A DNA stretch of 24,087 nt from JAXFPC01 sp034180005 (GTDB lineage: Bacteria > Bacillota > Negativicutes > Acidaminococcales > Acidaminococcaceae). Below the pieces are notes generated by a model. It did not search any database. It was not told the DNA's origin and saw nothing but the letters and a program-made list of their open reading frames with translations. The first letter of the stretch is position 1, and the number at the start of each line of letters is the position of its first letter. The position numbers and the translations under genes are program-made. Shown in pieces: positions 16,646 to 23,945 of this stretch. The stretch spans positions 1-24,087 of the forward strand of contig JAXFPC010000037.1 of assembly GCA_034180005.1 (NCBI GenBank), in the 5' to 3' direction.

Positions 16646-16675
16646 TTGACAAAACAGAACAGTTGTTTGTATAAT
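16646..16675 (+). promoter_or_regulatory. recA promoter
   Basis: TTGACA (16646-16651), an 18-base spacer and a perfect TATAAT (16670-16675) lie between hslO and recA. The spacer contains an SOS box. Confidence 0.9.
16656..16669. promoter_or_regulatory. SOS box (LexA operator) in the recA promoter
   Basis: AGAACAGTTGTTTG matches the Gram-positive LexA consensus CGAACATATGTTCG in the GAAC and GTT half-site cores with the N4 spacing. It occupies the spacer between -35 and -10, where bound LexA would block RNA polymerase. Confidence 0.8.
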
Positions 16676-16713
16676 TTAAGCAATGATAAATAACTGACGA
16701 CGGAGGGTAAGCT

Positions 16714-17772
16714 ATGGACGCTGATAAACAAAAAGCGCTTGATCTGGCAATGCGGCAGATAGAAAAGGATTTCGGCAAGGGCAGCATAATGAAGCTTGGC
16801 GAAGCCAGCGCTAAAATGAACATAGAAGTCATTCCCACCGGAGCTTTATCGTTGGATATTGCTTTGGGAGTTGGGGGGATTCCTCGTGGCAGGGTAATTG
16901 AAATATACGGACCGGAATCTTCCGGTAAGACTACTGTCGCTCTGCATATGATTGCGGAGACTCAAAAAATGGGCGGCTACGCTGCATTTATTGACGCGGA
17001 GCACGCGCTTGATCCGGAGTACGCAAAAAAATTGGGCGTGGATATTGACGATCTGCTTATATCTCAACCGGATAACGGAGAACAGGCGCTTGAAATTGCA
17101 GAAGCTCTGGTGCGCAGTGGTGCTATCGACATCATAGTTATTGATTCGGTAGCTGCTTTGGTGCCGCGCAATGAAATTGAGGGAGACATGGGAGATTCTC
17201 ATGTCGGTCTGCAGGCCCGCTTGATGAGCCAGGCTCTGCGCAAGCTGACCGGTATTATTTCCAAGTCCAAATGTGCGACTATTTTCATCAACCAAATCAG
17301 GGAGAAGGTCGGCGTGATGTTCGGCAATCCCGAAACAACTACCGGAGGCAGAGCTTTAAAATTTTATTCAACTATACGTCTGGACGTCAGACGCGTGGAT
17401 GGGCTAAAAAACGGCAACGATGTTATCGGCAGCAGAACCAGAGTTAAAGTCGTTAAGAATAAAGTCGCTCCTCCTTTTCGGCAGGCCGAGTTTGATATTA
17501 TGTACGGCGAAGGAATTTCTCACGAAGGTTGTATAGTTGACCTCGGGGCGGAATACGATATTATTGCCAAGAGCGGCTCCTGGTATTCATATGGTGATGT
17601 GCGTTTAGGGCAAGGTAAGGAAAAAGTAAAAGAATATTTGAAAGATAATCCTGAATTGGCTAAAGAGATTGAAAATAAAATCAGACTTGTTACGGCGTCC
17701 AAACCTGCTGCAAGCGGCGAAGAAGACGGTCAAGAGGTGAACGGCGATGCACCGGCCGCTTTCAGGGAGTAA
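16714..17772 (+). CDS. recA: Recombinase RecA
   Basis: This 352-residue ATPase forms filaments on single-stranded DNA for homologous recombination and triggers LexA self-cleavage. Walker A is GPESSGKT at residues 66-73, the same position as in E. coli. AFIDAEHALDP, VIDSVAALVPRNEIEG, the L2 region INQIREKVGVMFGNPETTTGG and the C-terminal domain are intact. The ATG has CGGAGGG about 6 bases upstream. An SOS-regulated promoter lies directly in front. The last 26 bases overlap recX, whose product normally restrains RecA filaments. Confidence 0.98.
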   Translation: MDADKQKALDLAMRQIEKDFGKGSIMKLGEASAKMNIEVIPTGALSLDIALGVGGIPRGRVIEIYGPESSGKTTVALHMIAETQKMGGYAAFIDAEHALDPEYAKKLGVDIDDLLISQPDNGEQALEIAEALVRSGAIDIIVIDSVAALVPRNEIEGDMGDSHVGLQARLMSQALRKLTGIISKSKCATIFINQIREKVGVMFGNPETTTGGRALKFYSTIRLDVRRVDGLKNGNDVIGSRTRVKVVKNKVAPPFRQAEFDIMYGEGISHEGCIVDLGAEYDIIAKSGSWYSYGDVRLGQGKEKVKEYLKDNPELAKEIENKIRLVTASKPAASGEEDGQEVNGDAPAAFRE

Positions 17773-18292
17773 ATTTCATAAAGAATTTTCCCGTATCGAG
17801 CAGGTGTGGGACTGTGCGCTGCTTTATCTGGCAAACCGCGACTACAGCCTGGCTGAAATGGACGAAAAGCTTTCCTTCAGAGGTGCTACGGAGGAACAGC
17901 GATATGAAGTTCTGATTAAGCTGAAGGAATCAGGTTTGATAAACGAGAGGCGTTACGCCGGGCGCATATATGAATATTGGCTTGCCAAAGGTTCGTACGG
18001 AAGGGCGCATTTGCGCATGGAGTTGCAGAAGCATAAACTTCCGGCGGAGTTGCGGGAAGAAATTGTTGACAGTTTCACCGATACTCTGGAAGAAGAGCAT
18101 GCTCTTAAAGCAGCGAAAGTTTTTGTTAAACGGTGGCGCGGGAAGAGGAATGCTGCTGCCGATAAAAGAAAAATTTATGGCGCTGCAGCAAGATTTTTGG
18201 CGACGCGTGGATTTTCTGCCGGATACATGGATCTGCTCTTGCGGGAGATGGGTGAGAACGTGGATATATGCTGTGGAAATCTTGACATTTAG
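17747..18292 (+). CDS. recX: Regulatory protein RecX
   Basis: This 181-residue helical-repeat protein modulates RecA filament activity. Typical RecX sequence includes ALLYLANRDYSLAEMDEKL, LKESGLINERRYAGRI and the KGSYGRAHLRMELQKHKL repeat. The start ATG lies inside recA with GAGGTG at 17733-17738, 8 bases upstream, so the ribosome site is embedded in recA codons. This implies co-transcription with recA under LexA control. A terminator follows 57 bases after the stop. Confidence 0.92.
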   Translation: MHRPLSGSKFHKEFSRIEQVWDCALLYLANRDYSLAEMDEKLSFRGATEEQRYEVLIKLKESGLINERRYAGRIYEYWLAKGSYGRAHLRMELQKHKLPAELREEIVDSFTDTLEEEHALKAAKVFVKRWRGKRNAAADKRKIYGAAARFLATRGFSAGYMDLLLREMGENVDICCGNLDI

Positions 18293-18349
18293 ATGGATTT
18301 TAATTAAAATGTAATTATCCAATCGTGTTAATACCAGTGTTCATTCATG

Positions 18350-18377
18350 AGGCAACACATTGTGTTGCCTTTCTTTT
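18350..18377 (+). terminator. Terminator of recA-recX
   Basis: A perfect 9-pair stem AGGCAACAC/GTGTTGCCT with a 3-base loop is followed by TTTCTTTT. Confidence 0.9.
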
Positions 18378-18544
18378 ATGTCCTTTATTTGTGATTTTAT
18401 AATAATTTATCTTTGTGTGAATACTTGTTAAAAAAGATATAAATAATTAGAGAATTCAACAAAATAAGGGCATATTCCGCAGACGCCGCAAGCGCCTGCT
18501 CTTTCCATGCAATAAAGTTTAGAAAAAATTGTAGAAATCGGGAG
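18378..18544 (+). other. Non-coding leader region of rny with a GC-rich hairpin
   Basis: No gene is visible here. The left part is AT-rich and contains TATAAT at 18398-18403 and TATAAA at 18438-18443, neither with a good -35, so the rny promoter is uncertain. In sharp contrast, 18479-18499 is GC-rich and folds into an 8-position stem (one mismatch) with a 5-base loop, followed by TCTTT. Flanking GCAT (18470-18473) and ATGC (18507-18510) could extend the structure. It is either a weak attenuator or a structured 5' leader. Confidence 0.45.
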
Positions 18545-20089
18545 GTGAAGGTTATTTTAGAGATTATTGGAACCGCTGTGGCTGTGGGTATAGCCGGCGG
18601 TGCGGCAGGTTATTTGTACCGCAAAAATGTGGCGGAAGCCAAAATTGCTACAGCTGAAGAACAGGCTATAAAAATCATACAGGAAGCTGAATATACAGGT
18701 GAAGCCAAACGCAAAGAAGCTATGATGGAAGCAAAGGAAGAAATCCACCGTATGCGTTCCGAGGCCGAGCGGGAAAACAAAGAACGTCGTAATGATATTC
18801 AAAGACAGGAACGTCGGTTGTTGCAGAAGGAAGAAAATCTTGATCGCAAGATAGAATCCTTCGAGAGGAAGGAAGAAAAACTTGCTTCCAAAGAACAACG
18901 ACTGAACGCTTCTCAAGAAAAGGTAGATGCCGCTTTTCGCAAGCAACTCGAAGAATTGGAAAGAATTTCCGGTTTGACAAGTGAGGATGCGAAACAGGAA
19001 CTTCTGCATAACCTGGAAGAAGAAGTAAAAATTGAGTCTGCGATGATGATCAAGGAGATTGAGCAACAGGCTAAAGATGAGGCTGATAAAAAAGCGCGGG
19101 AGATTATTTCGCTCGCCATTCAGCGTTGTGCCGCCGATCATGTGGCCGAGACTACCGTATCAGTCGTCGGGTTGCCTAATGATGAGATGAAAGGTCGCAT
19201 CATCGGACGTGAAGGTCGTAATATTCGTACTTTGGAAACTTTAACAGGTATTGATTTGATTATCGACGACACTCCGGAAGCTGTGATTATTTCCGGATTT
19301 GACCCGGTGAGGCGTGAAGTTGCCCGTATAGCTCTGGAAAAACTCATCAATGACGGACGCATTCATCCGTCACGCATTGAAGAGATGGTGGAAAAAGCTC
19401 AGCGTGAAGTTGAACAGAAAATCAAAGAGGCCGGAGAGCAGGCAACTTTTGCCGTAGGTGTACATGGACTTCATCCTGAGATGATAAAACTTTTGGGACG
19501 TCTGCGTTATCGTACCAGTTACGGTCAAAATGTTCTGAATCATTCTGTTGAAGTAGCAAATTTAGCAGGATTGATGGCATCCGAACTGGGTGTGGACGTT
19601 GTGCTTGCCAAGCGAGCCGGACTGCTTCACGATATAGGCAAAGCTATAGATCATGAAATGGAAGGCTCTCACATAGAAATCGGCGCTGAAGTAGCAAAGA
19701 AGTATCGCGAATCAGAGCTGGTTATCAATGCGATTATGGCTCATCACGGAGATTGCGAGCCTAAGAGCGTTGAAGCTGTGTTGGTGGCCGCTTCCGATGC
19801 TGTGTCTGCAGCTCGTCCAGGAGCACGAAGGGAAACCCTGGAAAGTTACTTAAAGAGATTAACCCGATTGGAAGAAATTTCTGAATCCTTTGACGGTGTT
19901 GAAAAATGTTACGCTGTTCAGGCGGGCAGAGAGATACGCATCATGGTAAAACCTGATGTGGTTGATGATGCTTCGGCTGTACTTCTGGCCAGAGATATTT
20001 CCAAGAAAATTGAAGCTGAAATGGAATATCCGGGACAGATAAAGGTTGTTATCATTCGTGAAACGCGTGCCGTAGATTACGCCAAATAA
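18545..20089 (+). CDS. rny: Ribonuclease Y
   Basis: This roughly 514-residue membrane-anchored endoribonuclease starts bulk mRNA decay. An N-terminal membrane helix is followed by a long charged coiled coil (about 30-200), a KH RNA-binding domain with GRIIGREGRN from residue 217, and an HD domain with H362-D363 in LLHDIGKAIDHEMEG. Length and order are normal. The start is unclear. The GTG at 18545 begins on the last base of the strong ribosome site GGGAGG (18540-18545), and no ATG, GTG or TTG lies in frame upstream to the stop at 18440. An ATT at 18554 has ideal 8-base spacing and would give a protein starting at LEIIGTAVAVG. I keep 18545 as the formal start. A terminator follows. Confidence 0.93.
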   Translation: MKVILEIIGTAVAVGIAGGAAGYLYRKNVAEAKIATAEEQAIKIIQEAEYTGEAKRKEAMMEAKEEIHRMRSEAERENKERRNDIQRQERRLLQKEENLDRKIESFERKEEKLASKEQRLNASQEKVDAAFRKQLEELERISGLTSEDAKQELLHNLEEEVKIESAMMIKEIEQQAKDEADKKAREIISLAIQRCAADHVAETTVSVVGLPNDEMKGRIIGREGRNIRTLETLTGIDLIIDDTPEAVIISGFDPVRREVARIALEKLINDGRIHPSRIEEMVEKAQREVEQKIKEAGEQATFAVGVHGLHPEMIKLLGRLRYRTSYGQNVLNHSVEVANLAGLMASELGVDVVLAKRAGLLHDIGKAIDHEMEGSHIEIGAEVAKKYRESELVINAIMAHHGDCEPKSVEAVLVAASDAVSAARPGARRETLESYLKRLTRLEEISESFDGVEKCYAVQAGREIRIMVKPDVVDDASAVLLARDISKKIEAEMEYPGQIKVVIIRETRAVDYAK

Positions 20090-20090
20090 G

Positions 20091-20130
20091 AAAAAGCCGT
20101 ATCATGAAATTTTTGTGATGCGGCTTTTTT
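20091..20130 (+). terminator. Terminator of rny
   Basis: A 10-pair stem (20095-20104 with 20116-20125, one G-U) with an 11-base loop is followed by six T residues and preceded by an A run. It begins right after the rny stop. Confidence 0.9.
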
Positions 20131-20163
20131 GTATCGTAAGAGCAGCCGTGCGGGTGATTTTTA

Positions 20164-20172
20164 TGGTATAAT
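20164..20172 (+). promoter_or_regulatory. Extended -10 promoter of the zinc-ribbon gene
   Basis: TGG-TATAAT (TG plus perfect -10) lies 32 bases before the ATG. No -35 hexamer is apparent. Confidence 0.6.
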
Positions 20173-20204
20173 CATATTAGTAAATATTTTGGCGGAGGTA
20201 TTTT

Positions 20205-20606
20205 ATGAGAATCGACGGTGCCGGCGGTTGCTTTGATAATCGTTTGTATGAACTGGATATTGATATCGCGTGGAAAATAGTTTTGCTTTCTGTAAATGAA
20301 ATGGGTGTAACAATAGATGAGGAAGACAGAGTAAATTATCTTTTGAAATTTCACAGTGATAAAAAAATTATGCAAGTACATCTGCAGAAGTTGGACAGCG
20401 AAACGATCCAGGTTATAATGGACGCTGTTAAGCAGCGCTTGCAGATTTACAACTGGAAGCAGGAAGACGAAGAAGTAAATCTTTTTTACAAACTTTTTGA
20501 AGGAAAATTGAGGGAGTATCAAGCTTTTATTCTTTGCCCTGAATGCCATGAAAAAATAAGCTCTCTGGTAAAATTTTGTCCCGAATGCGGTGCAAAAGTA
20601 AAATAA
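20205..20606 (+). CDS. Small protein with C-terminal zinc ribbon, function unknown
   Basis: This 133-residue protein is not one I recognise. The N-terminal about 105 residues look like a soluble alpha/beta domain (ELDIDIAWKIVLLSVNEMG, then a basic and acidic helical stretch). The C-terminus is a zinc ribbon of the C-x2-C-x10-C-x2-C type: Cys111, Cys114 (CPEC), Cys125 and Cys128 (CPECGAKVK). There is no signal peptide or membrane helix. It looks like a real gene: it has its own extended -10 promoter, GGAGG at 20194-20198 with 6-base spacing, and a terminator right after the stop. It stands alone between rny and the opposite-strand rpmB. A nucleic-acid or protein-contact role is possible but unproven. 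Confidence 0.8.
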   Translation: MRIDGAGGCFDNRLYELDIDIAWKIVLLSVNEMGVTIDEEDRVNYLLKFHSDKKIMQVHLQKLDSETIQVIMDAVKQRLQIYNWKQEDEEVNLFYKLFEGKLREYQAFILCPECHEKISSLVKFCPECGAKVK

Positions 20607-20645
20607 AAAAAGCCAAATACTCAAAACGAGTATTTGGCTTCTTCT
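20607..20645. terminator. Bidirectional terminator between the zinc-ribbon gene and rpmB
   Basis: A perfect 13-pair stem (20610-20622 with 20628-20640) has a 5-base loop. On the - strand it is followed by a run of seven T residues, making it strong for rpmB. On the + strand the trailing sequence CTTCTT is weaker. Confidence 0.9.
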
Positions 20646-20669
20646 CAAATGCCTGAAAAATCCAAGGGA

Positions 20670-20861
20670 TTAAATCGCACGGGTAACTTTTCCGGAACGC
20701 AGGCAGCGGGTGCAAACGTTAACACGTTTAACAGAACCGTCTACAACGGCTCTAACTTGTTGAATATTGGGTTTCCATGCACGTTTGGTATGTCTATTAG
20801 AATGACTGACAGCGTTGCCGGCAATAGTTCCTTTACCACAAACTTCGCAGATAAATGCCAT
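20670..20861 (-). CDS. rpmB: 50S ribosomal protein L28
   Basis: This 63-residue ribosomal protein has the L28 pattern: CEVCGKGTIAGNAVSHSN, then RTKR-type RHTKRAWKPN, then a C-terminal CTRCLRSGKV. It carries both CxxC pairs (CEVC and CTRC), so it is the zinc-binding form of L28. The start has the ribosome site AAGGAGGTGG just upstream on the - strand. It is convergent with the zinc-ribbon gene and divergent from recG, and forms a single-gene unit with its own promoter and terminator. Confidence 0.97.
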   Translation of the reverse strand: MAFICEVCGKGTIAGNAVSHSNRHTKRAWKPNIQQVRAVVDGSVKRVNVCTRCLRSGKVTRAI

Positions 20862-20917
20862 AATTTCCCACCTCCTTGAACATATTAAGGCATATTCTAA
20901 TTCAAATTAACAAAAGA

Positions 20918-20946
20918 ATTGTACCATAACAAGGATAGAAAAGCAA
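20918..20946 (-). promoter_or_regulatory. rpmB promoter
   Basis: Read on the - strand: TTGCTT (20946-20941), a 17-base spacer ending in TGG, and TACAAT (20923-20918). The match is good, with an extended -10. The -35 lies only about 10 bases from the recG ribosome site on the other strand, so the recG promoter must overlap or lie further left. Confidence 0.75.
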
Positions 20947-20974
20947 GTACATTTTAAGGAGAATGATAAATTGT

Positions 20975-23035
20975 ATGTGGTGGAAGCAAGGGATAACTTC
21001 ACTTAAAGGAATCGGGAAAAAAAAAGCTGCTGACTTGGGAGCTTTGCAAATAGAAACATTGGGAGATTTGTTGGAGTACTATCCGCGGCAGGGAGCGTAT
21101 CTGGATTATTCACTTCTTAAGAGCGTGAGGGAGCTGTCTACGGACGGAGCGAAACAACAATTTCTGGGTACGGTGATCAGGCTTCGCGACGGGAGAAGCG
21201 CAAGGGGAAGAAGTTATACTCAAGTGACTGTCGGTGATGAAACCGGTTACGCAGAACTTTATTTTTTTCAGGGACAACGTTATGCTGCAAAAAAGCTTAA
21301 ACCTGATATGCGCGTGCTTGTCACAGGCAGCGTCAAACCGGGAAGGTCTGCCAAGACGGTGGCAGACGTTGCCGTGCAGATTGTTGAAGGTGATAATGTA
21401 GAAGTTTTAGGGATTTTGCCGGTGTACAGTTTGAGCGGCAGCATCACGCAAAAAAACATGCGTGATTGGGTAGCGCAAGTTTTAATGCTTGCTGAAAAAG
21501 ATTTGCAGGAAAGTTTGCCGGATCTGATAATAAGTAAGCATGATCTTATGCCGCGTTTGGAAGCAATACGCAATATACATTTTCCCGAGAGCAGGGCTGC
21601 CTTGGCAAAAGCCAGGCAGAGACTTATTTATGAAGAGCTTTTTTTGCTGCAATGCGGTCTGTTGTTTTACGGACGTAAAAATGCTTCGGAACGCAGAGGA
21701 GTCAAACACGTTCCCGATGCGGAACTGCTGCAGCGTTTGCAACAGGTGCTGCCTTTTGCTCTCACAGCGGAGCAAAATCGCGTATGGGGAGAGATTTCTC
21801 TGGATATGCAGGAAGCCAAACCGATGCATCGTATTTTACAGGGGGATGTGGGCAGCGGTAAGACGGTGATAGGAGCAATGATGCTTACCAAGACTGTGGA
21901 AAACGGTTTTCAGGGATGTTTAATGGCGCCGACAGAAATTTTAGCTGTACAACATCATAAAATTTTGCAGGAATATTTCAGCACGCTGGGAATCAGAATT
22001 GCTTTGCTGACCGGAGGAATCAAAGGGAAAAAACGTGAGGAACTTTTGCGTAAGCTGGAATTTGGCGAGATAGATATTGTTGTAGGTACGCATGCGTTGT
22101 TACAGGAGGATGTGCGCTTTGCGAATCTTGCAGCGGTAATTGCAGATGAGCAGCATCGCTTTGGTGTAGAGCAGCGGGCAAAGCTTGCCAATAAGGCTGC
22201 TATGGCGCCTGACGTTTTGGTCATGACGGCTACTCCCATACCGCGTACTTTGGCGCTGACTGTATACGGAGATTTGGATATTTCCCAAATGAAAGGCAAA
22301 CCTCCGGGACGAAAACCGGTGAAAACACTCTGCTATACTGATGAAAAACGCAGGGCTGTTTATGAGGGACTGGTAAGACAAGTGAAAGAAGGTAGGCAAG
22401 CCTACGTCGTATGTCCTCTCATTGAGCAGTCGGAGCAAATGAATGCCAGAAGCGCGGAACAGGTATACGAAGAACTGAAAAAAACTTTTTTGCACGATAT
22501 TCCCTGCGCTCTTTTGCATGGTCGTTTGAAAAATGAAGCCAAGGAAAAAATTATGACCGATTTTTCAGCCGGTGTTCTGAAAGTACTTGTAAGCACAACA
22601 GTAATAGAAGTCGGCGTGAATGTTCCCAACGCTTCGCTGATGATCATAGAAAATGCGGAGCGATTCGGGTTGGCGCAGTTGCATCAGTTGCGCGGGCGCG
22701 TCGGTCGCGGGGACAAGCAATCATTCTGCGTGTTGCTTGCAGGCGTTAATAATCCGGAAGTCGTAGCGCGTTTGCAGGTTCTGCATGAAAGTGAGGACGG
22801 ATTTTATCTTGCCGAAAAGGATTTACAGCTGCGCGGAGCAGGCCAACTGTTCGGGTTTAAGCAACACGGCTTGCCTGATCTGCGTGTTGCTGATATAATT
22901 CGTGATACAGGTGTCATCATTCAGGCTCGCAAGGATGCGCAGACTTTTCTTTCCGACGGGTTTGGTAGCGAACAGCTGCCGGAACTGGTAAGGCGGCAGT
23001 TCGGCGAACGCTTTAGAATGATTTTTAATACTTGA
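20975..23035 (+). CDS. recG: ATP-dependent DNA helicase RecG
   Basis: This 686-residue helicase remodels stalled replication forks and Holliday junctions. The N-terminal wedge/OB region (about 1-160) includes LKGIGKKKAADLGAL and YPRQGAYLD. Walker A is GDVGSGKT from residue 290, and the DEQH box is at 391-394 in ADEQHRFGVEQR. MTATPIPRTLALT, QLRGRVGRG and the RecG C-terminal motif DLQLRGAGQLFG follow. I chose the ATG at 20975. The ATG at 20963 lies one base after AAGGAG (20956-20961), too close, while 20975 has 13-base spacing, longer than ideal. The N-terminus is therefore moderately uncertain. The VTT-family gene follows after 34 bases. Confidence 0.95.
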   Translation: MWWKQGITSLKGIGKKKAADLGALQIETLGDLLEYYPRQGAYLDYSLLKSVRELSTDGAKQQFLGTVIRLRDGRSARGRSYTQVTVGDETGYAELYFFQGQRYAAKKLKPDMRVLVTGSVKPGRSAKTVADVAVQIVEGDNVEVLGILPVYSLSGSITQKNMRDWVAQVLMLAEKDLQESLPDLIISKHDLMPRLEAIRNIHFPESRAALAKARQRLIYEELFLLQCGLLFYGRKNASERRGVKHVPDAELLQRLQQVLPFALTAEQNRVWGEISLDMQEAKPMHRILQGDVGSGKTVIGAMMLTKTVENGFQGCLMAPTEILAVQHHKILQEYFSTLGIRIALLTGGIKGKKREELLRKLEFGEIDIVVGTHALLQEDVRFANLAAVIADEQHRFGVEQRAKLANKAAMAPDVLVMTATPIPRTLALTVYGDLDISQMKGKPPGRKPVKTLCYTDEKRRAVYEGLVRQVKEGRQAYVVCPLIEQSEQMNARSAEQVYEELKKTFLHDIPCALLHGRLKNEAKEKIMTDFSAGVLKVLVSTTVIEVGVNVPNASLMIIENAERFGLAQLHQLRGRVGRGDKQSFCVLLAGVNNPEVVARLQVLHESEDGFYLAEKDLQLRGAGQLFGFKQHGLPDLRVADIIRDTGVIIQARKDAQTFLSDGFGSEQLPELVRRQFGERFRMIFNT

Positions 23036-23069
23036 GTTTCTGTAAAATAAATTTAAAGAGGTTGTTTTT

Positions 23070-23768
23070 GTGGATGACAAAAAATGGTATCGGCGTCCGG
23101 ACGTAGTGCTGAGGATGGGCGCTTTTCTTATTTTAGCCGCACTTTTCGCCGTGGTACAATTTTTTGCCGACGGTTTTTTTCAGAATCTCTTAAAACTGAC
23201 AGTCAGCGGGGATGTTGACGGCTTGGTGGAATACCTGCGTTCCTTTGGCGCCTGGGCTATGGTGATAAGTTTTGTTTTGGACGTGTTGATAAATGCTTTG
23301 AGTGTGTTTCCATCTATTTTTATTTCTACGGCCAACGGACTAATTTTCGGATTGCCTATGGGCATATTATTGTCTTGGTTGGCAGAAACTACAGGTGTCG
23401 TCATCAGCTTTTACTTGATGCGTTTCTTTTTTCGCGCTGCCGCCGAATCGCTCATAAAAAAAAGTAATGCTTTGAAAAGTATTGACGAGGCCAGCGGAAA
23501 GCACGGACTGAAGTGGATGACTTTGGCGCGCACATTGCCTTATTTTCCGTCAGGGATATTGACGGCAGTCGGAGCTGTCAGCAAAATAAGCGAAAGAGAT
23601 TACATAATTGCCAATTTAATCGGCAAGTTTCCTTCAACAGCTTTGGAGGTGGTAATAGGACATGATCTGGTAAATTACGAGCGCCATATGGGACGCCTCG
23701 CTCTGCTGATTGTTGCGGTTGCTCTTGTGTTCTGGTTCTACAATAACAGGAGGCGTAAATACAAATAA
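23070..23768 (+). CDS. TVP38/TMEM64 (VTT, DedA-like) family membrane protein
   Basis: This 232-residue integral membrane protein belongs to the VTT/SNARE-associated family by pattern. One membrane helix lies at about 14-36, a long hydrophobic core at about 65-125 includes SVFPSIFISTANGLIFGLPMG (the glycine-rich re-entrant part), the conserved LARTLPYFPSG segment with Arg and Pro follows, and a C-terminal helix ends in a basic tail RRRKYK. Some family members act in lipid transport across membranes, but no substrate can be assigned here. The start is a GTG at 23070 with AAAGAGG 8 bases upstream; the nearby ATG at 23074 is out of frame. It probably shares the recG transcript and is ended by the long terminator downstream. 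Confidence 0.82.
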   Translation: MDDKKWYRRPDVVLRMGAFLILAALFAVVQFFADGFFQNLLKLTVSGDVDGLVEYLRSFGAWAMVISFVLDVLINALSVFPSIFISTANGLIFGLPMGILLSWLAETTGVVISFYLMRFFFRAAAESLIKKSNALKSIDEASGKHGLKWMTLARTLPYFPSGILTAVGAVSKISERDYIIANLIGKFPSTALEVVIGHDLVNYERHMGRLALLIVAVALVFWFYNNRRRKYK

Positions 23769-23808
23769 CTTTTACGCAGACGGTGTGAAAAGTTTTCCTC
23801 CTGTAAAT

Positions 23809-23874
23809 AAAAATCCTCTTTTGATGTAACGGTTTCAGCTACCAATCGAAACTGCAATCAAAAGAGGATTTTTT
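23809..23874. terminator. Long-stem bidirectional terminator
   Basis: A perfect 17-position stem (23809-23825 with 23857-23873) has a 31-base loop that can form an inner GTTTC/GAAAC hairpin (23832-23836 with 23848-23852). T runs follow on both strands. It sits between the VTT-family gene and the - strand gene at the window edge, as expected for convergent genes. Confidence 0.85.
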
Positions 23875-23945
23875 ATAGATTGTAAAAGTTGAGATGTAAA
23901 TATTTTTATATTTGCTTCGATGCCATACGTGAAGTTTGAACACAA

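Noticed and set aside
18293..18544. Small gene or CRISPR-like repeats between recX and rny
   Set aside because: No open frame with start and ribosome site, and no direct repeats with regular spacing; it holds a terminator and a leader structure.
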